Shown: positions 49,317 to 60,179 of the stretch, piece after piece
Numbering within the stretch: the first letter of the stretch is position 1
Layout: each line of letters starts with the position of its first letter
NCBI RefSeq assembly: GCF_022458985.1
Contig: NC_061770.1
Location: 39,413,599-39,477,598 of the forward strand
Origin: Mugil cephalus
Taxonomy: Eukaryota > Chordata > Actinopteri > Mugiliformes > Mugilidae
Direction of reading: 5' to 3'
DNA length: 64,000 bases
Notes under the pieces: model-generated
Seen by the model: the letters and a program-made list of their open reading frames with translations, nothing else
What the model was told of the DNA's origin: nothing
The model's database searches: none
Position numbers and translations under genes: made by a program

Positions 49317-51897
49317 TGCTCTTTATATTGGTGATTATATTGTATTTGTGTTTTATCTTATTTTATTTGTAATTTTATTTATCTACTGTATTGCAATGAA
49401 TTCTTTATTACACTTGTGCTATCCAAAATTAACTATTTAATGTCATGTCTTAAGTGTCTAAGTCTAAGTCTAAGTTCCTAATGTCGTTTCCTAAGTCTGT
49501 TCTGGGGGGCAGACCCCCGATGTGACTGCGATGAAAGATCTGTGTTAAACACGATTATTCTAAATCAGTCTCCTTGAGGCAAACTAAGGTAAAATGTAAT
49601 TACCCTGCGTTGCTCTAACCCAGTTCCTCACGTAGATTGATTCCACGGCAGATGGTACTATCAATTATTGAGCCTGTGAAGACGACTGTGCCCTCAATCA
49701 GATTAAGGAGATTATGCCAACATCAACTCCCATATGATCCAGACTGAGTTTCTTGGATCAACATGCATCAAGATGCACAGCCCCCTGCAACACCTCCTTA
49801 GCCCTCCTCTAATCAGTGTCAATCTCTCTCTCCCTCCTGTGACTATCCATCTATCTACTGATGCTTTTACCCCCCTCCTCACTCTTCAGCATCCTCTGGG
49901 TTTGTTTTGGATTTGTGTGTGTTTAATGTATGCAATTCTCGAATTTGACCTAAATACGCCGCGCGTTGAGTTTTCCCGTAACGGCTACATACCATGATGG
50001 GAGTCACTGCCAACGTACTCAGCGTTCCACACAACCCAGTGCTTGTCCCCTTAATCCTGTTAACCCACTCCAACTGCGTGGAGAGTGAGAGTGAGCCCGG
50101 GGCGAATACCACATTGTACCCCTCCACCCCGCTGAGATCTAATTGAAGAAACAAGTGCTCGGTAAAAAGTGAAGCTCCTTGGTTCTCCGTGACATTAATA
50201 CATGACTAGCGTAAAAGAAAAGAAAAAAAAAACTGTGTCATTTGCTGTGTACAAATCTGAAAAACTGGATACTGAATGTGGGAGTGCAGAGGAAGAGGAT
50301 GCAGTTTAAATAGAGACTTGTATTACATTTGAATTGAGGTTCACAGCTGATTACATGCTACAGGTGTGGCCAAAGACCAGGAAACATCAGTCAAAGGGCC
50401 AGTCACAGTGACATCGACAGTATCTGTAGAAGTGATGTTATAGAAAGGAACCAGTTGTTAGTGCTGGGCTCAGATTTAAAATCCTAAAATCTGATTTCTT
50501 GATAAAGTTACAGCTCACATATGTAAGGAGAAACATCACAGATATTCTCTATTGTCAAACTTGCACACATGAATAATAATGAATCTGCTATTATTAATTA
50601 ACAACAGCCCAGCACACACTATTACCATTACTTAATTTTTAAGATCTTTGAGCACTGAATGCAGCATCTGCAGGAAATAGACGCAAACCAAACAGCGATA
50701 AATGGACCGATCCAGCCTCCAGTCCAGTAGGGGGCGATATTACACCTGCAGGTTCATTGGCCAACACTCAATCATCAAATAACTTGCTGACTGAGTGTGG
50801 AGGACATAATGTTTTTTTCTATTAGCTGTCAGCAGTATTATGCTAGCTAATATTAGCCTCAACTGCTTACCGTTGCTTGGCAACACTTTTTCGTGTTCTT
50901 GTGAAAGTACTGCTATATTCATCCAAAAATATTTTAAATGTAAATACCAATCATGGTGACAAGAAACTGAAGATGTCAAGAGTATTTTCTTTTTCAATGA
51001 CTTCCTCAGACACATTCATTAGCTTAAAACCATGTTTTCTGTGGAATTCTTCCATTTCCGTTATATTAGATTTCCATTGTACTAGACTCTGAGACATCCA
51101 ATCCACCAAATTTCCTTAACCTATGGTACGTTTATAAAGCCACAAGCCTCCACATATTAGTAATTTATTCTAACTAAAACCAAACCATCCATTCATTACG
51201 AATTTCACCACAGTCATTGTTTGTAGTGTTATTTGTGTGTCAGGTGTCAGCATAGACGGTGTGAAGCTGTTTACAGATTCTTAGCCACGTGATGCAATTG
51301 AGGTCATTGTTGCTTAATAATAAACATGACCTCTGAGAGGATAAGACGAATCCTTTGTGTCCTAAGCTGCTCTTGACGACGTGTTTTCATTCTCATCCAG
51401 CCGGAAAAGAAGAGTTAACTTTAAAGGAGAGGGGGTTGCATTGGGCATCATTAGCAGCAGTTAGACGGTCCACATGTTTCACAGTGAACATAAATATACA
51501 AGTCACGGAGGAATGGCAGTGAGGTAACGTCACTGGGATAGATTTCACAGTAGATTTTTTTTATTAGAGGCATTCTTGTAAACAGACTGAGCTGTGGGTG
51601 ACTGATAACACACAGATTTAAGCTCTTGCAGTATATGCTGCCTCAGCTTTTGACTCCTGCCTCTGTTGGTGCTGCAATGTGGAATATCCCCTTTTCAGGA
51701 TGGCTTTGCTGAAAATGTTCAAGGCCTTTCAGTGTCAAAGCTTTTATTGTTTGAGGGAGAAGAAAGCTTTGGCTGTACTAGAGTCACATCTACAAAACTG
51801 TATAGCTTTAGCATTGAAGCTCAGACTCCTCGTCCAGCATGTCCATCTGAAAGGCATAGCTAGCATTAGCCTAACTTCTGTTTAGTACGGATTCAGA
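49317..51897. other. non-coding stretch, nothing recognised
   Basis: Unique-looking, moderately AT-rich. All frames are under 95 residues with no domain. No RNA gene or named repeat. Confidence 0.45.
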
Positions 51898-52082
51898 AAT
51901 GTTAGCAAAACTGAAGCAACATTAGGTTAATATTAGGATTGCTAATGCTTAGCCTAAAATGCACTTGATGTTTTATTTGGCGTTTATTTAGCGCTTGCTT
52001 GCCAATGTTAGCAAAGTTGAATGCTAGACTTGAGATTATATTAGGATAGCTAATGGTTAGCCTAAAATGTACTTGATGTTTC
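51898..52082 (+). repeat. two-unit tandem duplication, about 107 bp period
   Basis: Both units contain atgttagcaaa, then attaggat, then gctaatg-ttagcctaaaatg, then acttgatgttt. They start at about 51898 and 52004. The copies differ at scattered positions, so the duplication is not recent. Confidence 0.75.
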
Positions 52083-53136
52083 GTTCTAAGTAGCTAATTT
52101 TAACCAAGTAGCAGACGGGCCTCAGATATGGCAAAAGTTAGCCTGCGTTTTACTTGTTTACTTGTTTAGAATTAACTACCAAATTTTAGCAATGTTAGCA
52201 TGCTAAATTAAAACGAGCAAAATACTGCTATACATCCTGGGCTTCAACACGTTAGCATGCCAGTGTGAGGTATCAGATTGAGACTTGTTAACATTTAGAA
52301 AAGGATGTATTTATAAAATTTCATTCATTAAATTAAATCCTACGACCTTTCCTTGACATATTCTTTACGCTTATTACATTTCATTTTGGCATTAAATATT
52401 ATCCGTTTCAAATGAGTCAACACAAACTTTTCATGCTGGCATTTTCCTTCCGGGAACAGGCTCTTAATCCATTCAAATACACTGTCATGTTTAACTCAGC
52501 CTTTATACTGAGATGCCAGCCTTTTGAGCCTTGCATTTACAGGAAAAAAATTGCATCAGAGTCAGACCGTGCAGGATCAAATTGGAATAATTACGCAGCA
52601 GCCACAGACGAAGGGATGAGAGACGATAATTACGTGGAGGAAATAGATTATATCATTCAGCCGATTCAATGGATGATTACACAGATTAGACACAGATACT
52701 ATGAACTTTACGTCACTGATTAAATAATTCTGGGGTGCACATGTGTGGCTGTCTGCAGTTAGAAAAATCTGACGTGTTAAAATAAATAGCGGTGTATGTA
52801 GGTATTTTCATGCCTCGTCACCTTTTTTTTCCTAACTCTCTAACATAGAAGTTGCATGTTACGTAGTTTTTCCAGTGTGAACACCAAAATGAAAGATTTA
52901 AGGACAACCACCATCTTCCTATGATATTCCATTACAGCTTTCAAATGATTTAAGGCGCAGAGGTCAGGCTGTTTTCAGACAGTTAAGTGTAACATGAGTC
53001 ATTTTATTTGTTCTAATAATCTAATAATAATGCATATACACAACATGTTTATTATCTATTAATGTACAGATATTGGAAGTGGGATAAGCTATTTAAATGT
53101 TTGCAAAGAACGCTCCTCATGTTGTTTTTGTTGTAA
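52083..53136. other. non-coding stretch; 5' flank of tRNA-Ala copy 2
   Basis: Contains the plus frame 52412-52723 (103 residues), which has no domain or exon signals. From about 52685 it shows interrupted similarity to 47203-47452 before tRNA-Ala copy 1. Confidence 0.45.
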
Positions 53137-53208
53137 GGGGATGTAGCTCAGTGGTAGAGCGCATGCTTCGCATGTATGAGGTCCTGGGTTCAATCCCCAG
53201 CATCTCCA
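53137..53208 (+). tRNA. tRNA-Ala (anticodon CGC), copy 2
   Basis: Identical over all 72 bases, by eye, to copy 1: GGGGATG acceptor with G3-U70, loop TTCGCAT with anticodon CGC, T loop TTCAATC and discriminator A. The 60 bases starting at the discriminator (53208-53267) are identical to those after copy 4. The 5' flank instead resembles that of copy 1. This links copies 1, 2 and 4 by at least two duplication events. The downstream sequence offers only TTT, with no TTTT nearby, so pol III termination would need a weaker signal such as tttatatt. Confidence 0.95.
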
Positions 53209-53267
53209 CTTTATATTCACATTAGTGACCTGTATTAAAGAGAAGTAACACAGAAGTAAGGAATGAA

Positions 53268-54825
53268 TGAAAAGAAGAACTTGGGGTCACTCCAGTCTTC
53301 CTTTCTGCTACAACTGAAAGCTAAATGACCAACCAACGAAACAATAGAGCATCATCAGCGTCTAATAATTAGCACACACATTCACTATTTCATCAGCTGG
53401 CACGACAGCAGCTCCTTCATTTCAAGCGTCACTGAAAGAAATTCAGAGGGAATTAAAAGTGGAGAGAGGCAGTGACGAGGGGACATGAGGGAGGAGAAGG
53501 AGAATGGCATCCCTCCCAAACATCTGCCGACTGATTAGGAGAGAAGAGGATAACGTTTTTTTTCTTTTTTCCTTCCTTGAGAGCTCCGAAATGGGAAAGA
53601 GGGTAGAGAAAATAAATCATATGTTCTTTAAATAGTGTATGAGATCAGAGGATATATTATTGAACTGTCCCTTTTAAGTAAGAGTTCATCCTTCATGAGA
53701 CTCAGAGTGCATTTCAGGCTTCGGCATCTCTTCTCCTCCTGTACGCGAGCACAAGAAGAAGAGAGAAATGTGGTATGTTTGCTGTTAGAAAGCCATTAAC
53801 TGTGTCTCACTTATTAAAGTACCTTTGATCGTTCGTTTTAATTGGGTTAAAGAAAAATGATCGCCTTATAGGAAGCCTTCAGAGAATCAATCAGAGCCGA
53901 CTGGTCCCTGAAGATGTCATCTGCTGAAATAACATGAATATGTGTTCATTTTCATTCCACTACTCCCACAAAAATGCATTTTGGGTCAAATGTGGTGTGA
54001 CGGCCAGCTGGCAGAGGACTGACTTTGACTCCAGTGACCAGCCAAAGTCTATTTTTACAGTACAGCTGTACAGATTTTCTCATAAAATAAAAAAAACTAT
54101 CACAAATGAGCTACAAGACGTTAATCTAAACGGCGTTCTCTACAAATCCTGTTGTGTTCCATGTATCTGTTCTTACATGCATCACAAAATATATTAAATT
54201 TCCTTTATTTGAACCCTGAGTACATGTCAGCGAGTCTCTTGTAAAGTGCAGTCAAGTGCATGATGTTGTCACTGTACTCTGGAAATACACCAAAATGAAT
54301 GGCGGACAACAACTTCCAGTCCTGATATAATCGCTTCAACTGTGCTGCGGTCACAGTTTTACTGTGTGTACAACAAGAGCAAGACTGAAGGGAATGTATT
54401 TTGACAGCGTCAGAACGAATTCTGTGGTATTTTCTCCACAATTGCATGAACAGGTAGTTTCTCAGGGGTAAATTTAACCTGACAAGCTGGGTTTTCTGGT
54501 GTTACCCCCGAGGCGGAAAAAACAATACCAATCATCTCTGGAGAGAAATGTTGGGACAACATGTAGGAATAAATGTCAAGAAGTATTAGATGTACTTGAG
54601 GTCACTCCACCACATGGTGCCTATCACATCTCATCCTAAAATCCTGGAAAGAGAATTAAATACTGTCATTTACCAAAATACATTTTCTAGTTAATCTCAG
54701 ACAAATAATTGAAGGCTGTAATGTAACAGTCGTACATAGTCGTTTTCTGTATTGTTGATATAACTGGTAAATTAATGGTCTTACAATTGGTGCGCTGAGA
54801 CATAACACCATGATGCTCTAAAGTA
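53268..54825. other. non-coding stretch with an unexplained open frame
   Basis: The minus frame 54205-54447 (80 residues) has a fairly protein-like composition, including LYQDWKLLSAIHFGVF. It has no recognised family, no splice sites that I can pair and no neighbours. It might be an eroded retroelement or gene fragment. The plus frame 53934-54197 is less convincing. No other feature. Confidence 0.4.
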
Positions 54826-54897
54826 GGGGATGTAGCTCAGTGGTAGAGCGCATGCTTTGCATGTATGATGTCCTGGGTTCGATCCCCAGCATCTCCA
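54826..54897 (+). tRNA. tRNA-Ala (anticodon TGC), copy 3
   Basis: Same cloverleaf as the sister genes but with loop TTTGCAT, so the anticodon is TGC, which reads GCA codons by standard wobble rules. The T loop is the canonical TTCGATC, giving a consensus B box ggttcgatccc, unlike the TTCAATC of the other three. The variable region has T in place of G (atgatgtcc rather than atgaggtcc). The acceptor keeps G3-U70 and ends in A. Its flanks do not match those of the other copies, so it is the most distinct member. No TTTT within about 190 bp downstream. Confidence 0.95.
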
Positions 54898-55096
54898 CCT
54901 TATGCTGCATTAAAACATTCACACTCTGTTGAAGCAAATACCCAAGAAAGGAAGGAGTCCGGCCAAAAAACCATCCTAGTAGAATATCTTGCACCTACCT
55001 TTCTTATTATGTCGCAAGCTGACAATAATGAGATAGTCACAAAGATCTACAATAACATCATAATGAAATCCTAACAACAAGTCTGATGCATAGTTG
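54898..55096. other. short spacer after tRNA-Ala copy 3
   Basis: Nothing recognised, and no pol III T-run terminator until about 55095. Confidence 0.5.
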
Positions 55097-55360
55097 AAAT
55101 TTTGGAGAAGGCTGGAGTCTGTCCCAGTCTCCAGTCTGTTGCAGGACTAACACAGAGAGACAGACAACCATTCACACTCACACCTACGGCTAATTTAGAA
55201 TCACCCAACGAACCTAATGAGCATGTCTTTGGACGGTGGGAGGAAGCCGGAGCACCTGGAGAAAATACATGCAGACACAGGGAGAGAACATGCAAACTCC
55301 ACACAGAGAGGGACCAGTGGGCAGGTGGATCTGAGCCCGGAAATTTCTTGCTGTGAGGCA
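55097..55360 (-). repeat. fish dispersed repeat, inverted copy of the 8597-8890 family
   Basis: On the minus strand: ctccacagca-like start is lost, then tgcatgttctctccctgtgt, ggcttcctcccaccgtcc, aaagacatgctcattagg, gtgtgagtgtgaatggttgt and gactggagactggga follow in family order. It retains the middle segment (gtgtgaatggttgtctg) that the copy at 8597 lacks. Confidence 0.75.
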
Positions 55361-55370
55361 CCAGTCAGTG

Positions 55371-55870
55371 TATTTACATGCACAGCTTAATCGAGCTATG
55401 CTTGAAATTCGACTTTGTGACTACAGTTCTTGTCCCTGTTTACTGTACATGCAATGGAGAAAATCAAATAACCAACAGGAAAATGTCCTCCTCCCCCACA
55501 CTAGGTGGCGATATGTGTCTTTTCAGTGGGTTAATACAGCTTTTTTTAATCTTGTATGCAAAGATGTGCGCTATAGCTCAGGGGGTTCTTCTATCGGCTC
55601 TGTTTACCTTCTTCTTCTGCGACTGGCTTTCTTGGATGTGTTTGTTCCGGGGTTATACTCCAGTGCAGTGATTGTGGAGCATGCGCACACATGTGGTCCA
55701 GTTCAAGTCCGATTAAGGCGTATACATGTAAAATCAATTTGCAATCACATTATCTGTTGGTCTTATTCGAATAAGGAGAACTACGATTTTTAGTTGGAGT
55801 AACGTGCTTACATGCACAAAAGTTGTCCAGTTAAAGTCAGATTTAGGCAATAATTAGTTTTAGAAAACGA
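55371..55870 (+). repeat. dispersed TTTACATGC-type repeat, truncated against tRNA-Ala copy 4
   Basis: Aligns in order with 35240-35695: tttacatgcacagcttaa, gactacagttcttgtccc, ttaccttcttcttctgcgac, ctttcttggatgtgtttg, then ggcaataatt. The copy at 35240 continues to an inverted end (gcacataaacg). Here the sequence breaks off a few bases after ggcaataatt and the tRNA gene begins at 55871. Confidence 0.75.
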
Positions 55871-55942
55871 GGGGATGTAGCTCAGTGGTAGAGCGCATGC
55901 TTCGCATGTATGAGGTCCTGGGTTCAATCCCCAGCGTCTCCA
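55871..55942 (+). tRNA. tRNA-Ala (anticodon CGC), copy 4
   Basis: Differs from copies 1 and 2 at one base of the acceptor stem: CGTCTCC replaces CATCTCC, turning a U-A pair into U-G. That stem then holds two wobble pairs (G3-U70 and U6-G67) but should still fold. The anticodon loop TTCGCAT and T loop TTCAATC are unchanged. Its 3' flank is identical to that of copy 2 for 60 bases, while its 5' flank is the end of a dispersed repeat. Whether it is transcribed is unknown, since sequences upstream of the tRNA were replaced and no TTTT follows for over 150 bp. Confidence 0.93.
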
Positions 55943-56001
55943 CTTTATATTCACATTAGTGACCTGTATTAAAGAGAAGTAACACAGAAGTAAGGAATGA
56001 A

Positions 56002-57097
56002 ACACTTCTTATGTTATCCTCAACTTCCTGTTGTACCCTCTCTCCAATTCTTATAACAACACTCACCGCCCTGACATTCATCATTCATCATCCTGAAGTT
56101 TCCTCCAAACAAATATCCAAGAGAGATGCTAGCAAACTAGCAAGCATGTATGAATGTGCTCTTCATCATGTGACAATATAAATCTGTCAAAAAGAGCTAC
56201 AATACCATCATAATGAAACCCTACGAACTACTGTCATTCATAGTTACAATTTACAATAACACATCTTACATATGGTTCTTGTACACTTAGCATCACTTGG
56301 GGATGGGACTGTGGGACTGTGACTCCCAAACATACACCGCTCACCGTCCCATTCGGTTGCCACAGCTAATGCATTGCAAAAATGAACCACATATACACTA
56401 AATATTTGTTATAGAAATGACACAGATGTAGCTTACATACATACAGTCTTCAGTATAGAAACAGTATAGAGATAATATACACAAGTAGCACATGCACACA
56501 GACTTCTGTTTGCTGTTCTTACCACATATATTGCAGGCATTTGTATTTAATTTGTGCACAAACGCCCCAGTTCTCCACATATATATATGTATATGAATAC
56601 ATGTGTAACTATAATACAGGCTTTGCACATGTACTCACACATGAAATTCCCACTTGTCATTTAATCTCTTATATTCGGTTGTTCTACATATTCTGTCTAT
56701 GCTGATCATGTGTTATTTTGCAAGCTGTTTTGAATTCACTGGTAGGCTCGCGGTGGTTTTACATTTCTCGATGTTACCCGTGACACCCTTGAATTTCCCC
56801 AGTGGGAGATGAGCAGGGTATCTGGTACCATCTCTTATCTCATATTGACACATATAGTGGAGATCCAAGGCAGGAAAACAGGATAGCTGAGTCTCATGAG
56901 TCTCTGACGAGAACCGTTACCTCTGGCATAACAATCCAGTTTGCAAATATCAGACATCACATGGGATTATCATTTTGGAAGAAAATTAAAGCACTTTAAC
57001 GGTTTAACAGAAACATATAATCTCTAAATTGTTTGTGTTAGATTCAGGCTTCTTTGAGGAGTACGTAGTACCTGCAGCACAGAGTTAATGAGTAAAG
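56002..57097. other. non-coding stretch, nothing recognised
   Basis: AT-rich, with no RNA gene or exon recognised. Confidence 0.45.
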
Positions 57098-57164
<67 letters not shown>

Positions 57165-57167
57165 AAT
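57098..57167. repeat. (GAAA)17 microsatellite
   Basis: About 70 bp of uninterrupted GAAA units. Confidence 0.97.
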
Positions 57168-57508
57168 CCCTTGTACTTTCATGTGTAAAACCATTTAATC
57201 ACGTACACCTTCATTGAAGGTAGTGTCCATAGTACGTTCATAGTGTTTCAGCCTATTTACTCCTGAGCACCATTCACTCTCCCTTTCATCTATTCACTCT
57301 CATGTGTTCCCCTCCAAGCCTTCAACCCTTCCTCCAGCTCTCCTCCAACCACTCCTGAGCTTCTCCTTTGAGCCCCTAAGACTCCCCGAAGACAGACGGG
57401 GAAGCTGGCTTTGGGGGGATGGGGTGACGATGGTGCTGCTGATGGAGGATGGAAGGGTGCAAAGAACAGTGTTCCCAGAATATCAACTCCCACACATGTA
57501 CACATCAA

Positions 57509-57510
<2 letters not shown>

Positions 57511-57551
<41 letters not shown>
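57511..57551. repeat. (TA)20 microsatellite
   Basis: About 41 bp of pure TA followed by tgtatacacacaca. Frames through it read Ile-Tyr and are artefacts. Confidence 0.97.
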
Positions 57552-57555
<4 letters not shown>

Positions 57556-58570
57556 ACACACACACAAAGTGGAGAACCAGCTCTATACCCACTGGCACAG
57601 ACATACGCACACACCGACACGTACATACAACTGCTGCCAGTCTTTCCACACAGAACCCCCTACGAGGACCCCTGCGTGGTTTAATTGGTGTAATTATATT
57701 TGCATAAGGCTGTTCTGTTTCAGCACACACACACACACACACCCCTGACAAGTTTTAATAGGCAGGATAATTGAATATGGTTTTCCCACCAGTGCCCTGA
57801 AGGTCCTGTCTGTAAATACTGCCGCGGGTCGAGCTCTCTGCGTTTACTCAGACAAATAGGGGTCAAAATCAGCTCAAATTTTAATTATGAACTTCAAAGG
57901 TTGATCAACGTAAAGAGGTCTCACTTTTCTTTTACAGCTGATTAAGAGAAGCCCTATGTCTGACAATCTAAAACAGGATACATATGACACGGATATTTCC
58001 TCTTGCACGAATCCGCACCTCCACTAAAATGTAAATTGAAAAGAAATGAAATAATGAGGGAAGAGGCTCGAAGTGGAAATCAACATGACATTTTCCCAAG
58101 CGCAATTTTCCTCCTAATTACTACTGGGCCACAACTTAATACGTGAATCTGAAGGACTGAATGTCTGCTGCTTTGTTCTGAACAGGCAACAACGAGGGCA
58201 ACGTAATTACGGCCCGAGCGCTGCGGCTGGAGGTGCTGATTAAAGTGGTTACAAGAGACGATCAGTTGTTTTCTTTACGGCTCGAGTAATTGGAAGAAGC
58301 CTTGAGGTGGCCCAGTAGAGAATGGAGCTAAACCTCGTGATGTACGATTCAAAGTTATCACCTCAAACCTCGAAAGCCACAAGAAACCTTGAATATTAAG
58401 CTACTTCCATAGGTTTCATACGCATATCGATTGCTGCACAATACATATACTGTATGTCTGAAGTTATTCTGTCAAAGGTGCAGCCATAAATAGAGATCTA
58501 TCCTTACCAGGTCAAGTATTCCAACCACAGGAGTCTTGGATAGTTAGTGGACGTTTGGTTAGTGCACCAG
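57552..58570. other. non-coding stretch, nothing recognised
   Basis: Contains a CA run at about 57724-57742 and otherwise unique-looking sequence with no gene. Confidence 0.45.
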
Positions 58571-59075
58571 CCACTTTATTAGGTACACCTTGTTAGTAAA
58601 AGGTTGGACCCCTTTTGCCTTCAGAACTGCCTTTATTCTTCATGTCATACTTTCAACAAGGTGTTGGAAACATTCCTCAGAGGTTTTGGTCCATATTGAC
58701 ATGACAGCATCACACAGTTGATGCAGATTTGTCGACTACACATCTATGATGAGAATCTCCCGTTCCACCACATCCCAAAGGTTCCTCTATTGGATTGAGA
58801 TCTGGTGACTGTGGAGGCCATTGGAGTACAGTGAACTCATTGTCATGTTCAAGGAACCAGTTTGAGATGATATGAGCTTTGTGACATGGTGCATTATCCT
58901 GCTGGAAGTAGCCGTCAGAAGATGGTCCACTGTGGTCATAAAGGGATGGACATGGTCAGCAACAATACTCAGGTAAGCTGTGGCATTTAAACCATGCTCA
59001 GTTTGTAAAAGTGTGCCAAGAAAATATCCCCCACACTGTTACACCACCACCACCAGCCTGAACCATTGATACAAG
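58571..59075 (-). mobile_element. Tc1-like transposon, 3' half only
   Basis: The terminal repeat ccactttattaggtacacct (58571-58590) marks the 3' end of a Tc1-like element on the minus strand. Reading in from it are the eroded transposase C-terminus, then the region encoding DNAPCHKA with the second catalytic Asp, and then the VQAGGGG and WGIFSWHT motifs (about 59000-59070). The match stops at about 59075, so the 5' half, with the helix-turn-helix and left terminal repeat, is missing. A frame break after SWHTF also kills the gene. The tRNA-Leu gene lies 82 bp further on. A second, differently damaged copy sits at the same place relative to the other tRNA-Leu. Confidence 0.9.
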
Positions 59076-59156
59076 AATGAGAAGATTGATACATGAATTA
59101 ACATATCGGGGGTCAATATATAACCAAAGCTGCTCCTCTAAATCCCCCAAAAGCAT

Positions 59157-59238
59157 TGGCAGTGGTGGGATTTGAACCCACGCCTCCGAAGAGACTGGAG
59201 CCTTAATCCAGCGCCTTAGACCGCTCGGCCACACTACC
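59157..59238 (-). tRNA. tRNA-Leu (anticodon AAG), copy 1
   Basis: Complete 82-base class II tRNA on the minus strand. The acceptor GGTAGTG pairs with CACTGCC with one T-G wobble. The D arm is GGCCGAGCGGTCTAAGGC, anticodon stem CTGGA/TCCAG holds loop TTAAGGC (anticodon AAG), the long variable arm is about GTCTCTTCGGAGGC, the T arm has loop TTCAAAT, and the discriminator is A as leucine identity requires. A TTTT run (aaaa at 59149-59152 on the plus strand) lies 4 bases past the discriminator, a normal pol III terminator. Both flanks are shared with copy 2 at 63656. Confidence 0.96.
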
Positions 59239-59290
59239 ACATTCTGCCTAACTAAGACCACAGTTTAAGTGCAAAGACGCAGAAACAGAC

Positions 59291-60179
59291 ACTCCAGATC
59301 AGGTGGCCATTTTTCAGACCTACACAGAAAGCCTCAACCACCAATGATATAATCAACATGGACACGTTGCCGACCTTGTTACCAATGTCCAGCCATGGAC
59401 TGTAGAAAAAGATGGGTCAACCTTCGATGGTGTCAGTGTGCATGGTGACCTGCTACTGTACATTGAGACGGTGGCATTCAGTGGTGAATCAAAGACACTT
59501 GATCAGTTGACGTGCAAGTTACTTCAAAAATGTACCGTCTTTGAATTGTAAGGCATTACATTACTTTTGCATTGCTTTGAACTGACTTCCACCAATATAA
59601 CTGGAAATATGGATTTTGCATTCTCAGTAGATCTTATTGCATTCAATGTAGCTCATTCACACATTCAGAAGGAGGTGATGGGGAATGACATAATGACTAA
59701 GCTAAGCTTAATGCCAACAACAGTACAATAAAATACAGTTGTGGCTCATGGCGCAATGCATATTGTGACAGAGATACTGTAAATTCAGGTGTATTCACAT
59801 TGAAATCAATACTGCTAGAAGCTACTACTGTGTATCGTAACCGAACACCTAAAGAAAGCTGCCGCCGCGCTACATGTTTCCTTAAACCACTTGTGCTATT
59901 ACAGAGATCTTTTGGTTTCGCACGCAAAGTGAACTTAACTATTATAATATATCAGCTGCTCTCTCGCACTAACAGGAAGTTAACATTTTGATGACCCCAG
60001 ACGTCACCATCTTGGCAGCAGTACCTCACTCAGCCTAACTCCCAGCTGATCCAGCCATTTATAAAGAAGTGGGAGGCAGAGAGATGGGGACCTGTGGTTG
60101 CACCCACTTTGCACTTAAAATAGCCACGTCCCAGATGATGCATAATTAATAATAATAAAACCAACTTTCAAGGACTTAC
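59291..60179. other. non-coding stretch; possible later part of the gene at 60180-60642
   Basis: No third exon could be placed with confidence. An acceptor-like site at about 60092 would add ten residues and a stop, but its pyrimidine tract is poor. The minus frame 59697-59927 has no domain. Confidence 0.35.

Noticed and set aside
48634-49440. 268-residue plus-strand open frame, the longest in the window
   Set aside because: It is a translation of the CCTT-type polypyrimidine tract (Phe, Leu, Pro and Ser only) with no domain.
56790-56890. Possible snRNA-like segment
   Set aside because: No match to the Sm site or conserved loops of U1, U2, U4, U5 or U6 that I could trace.
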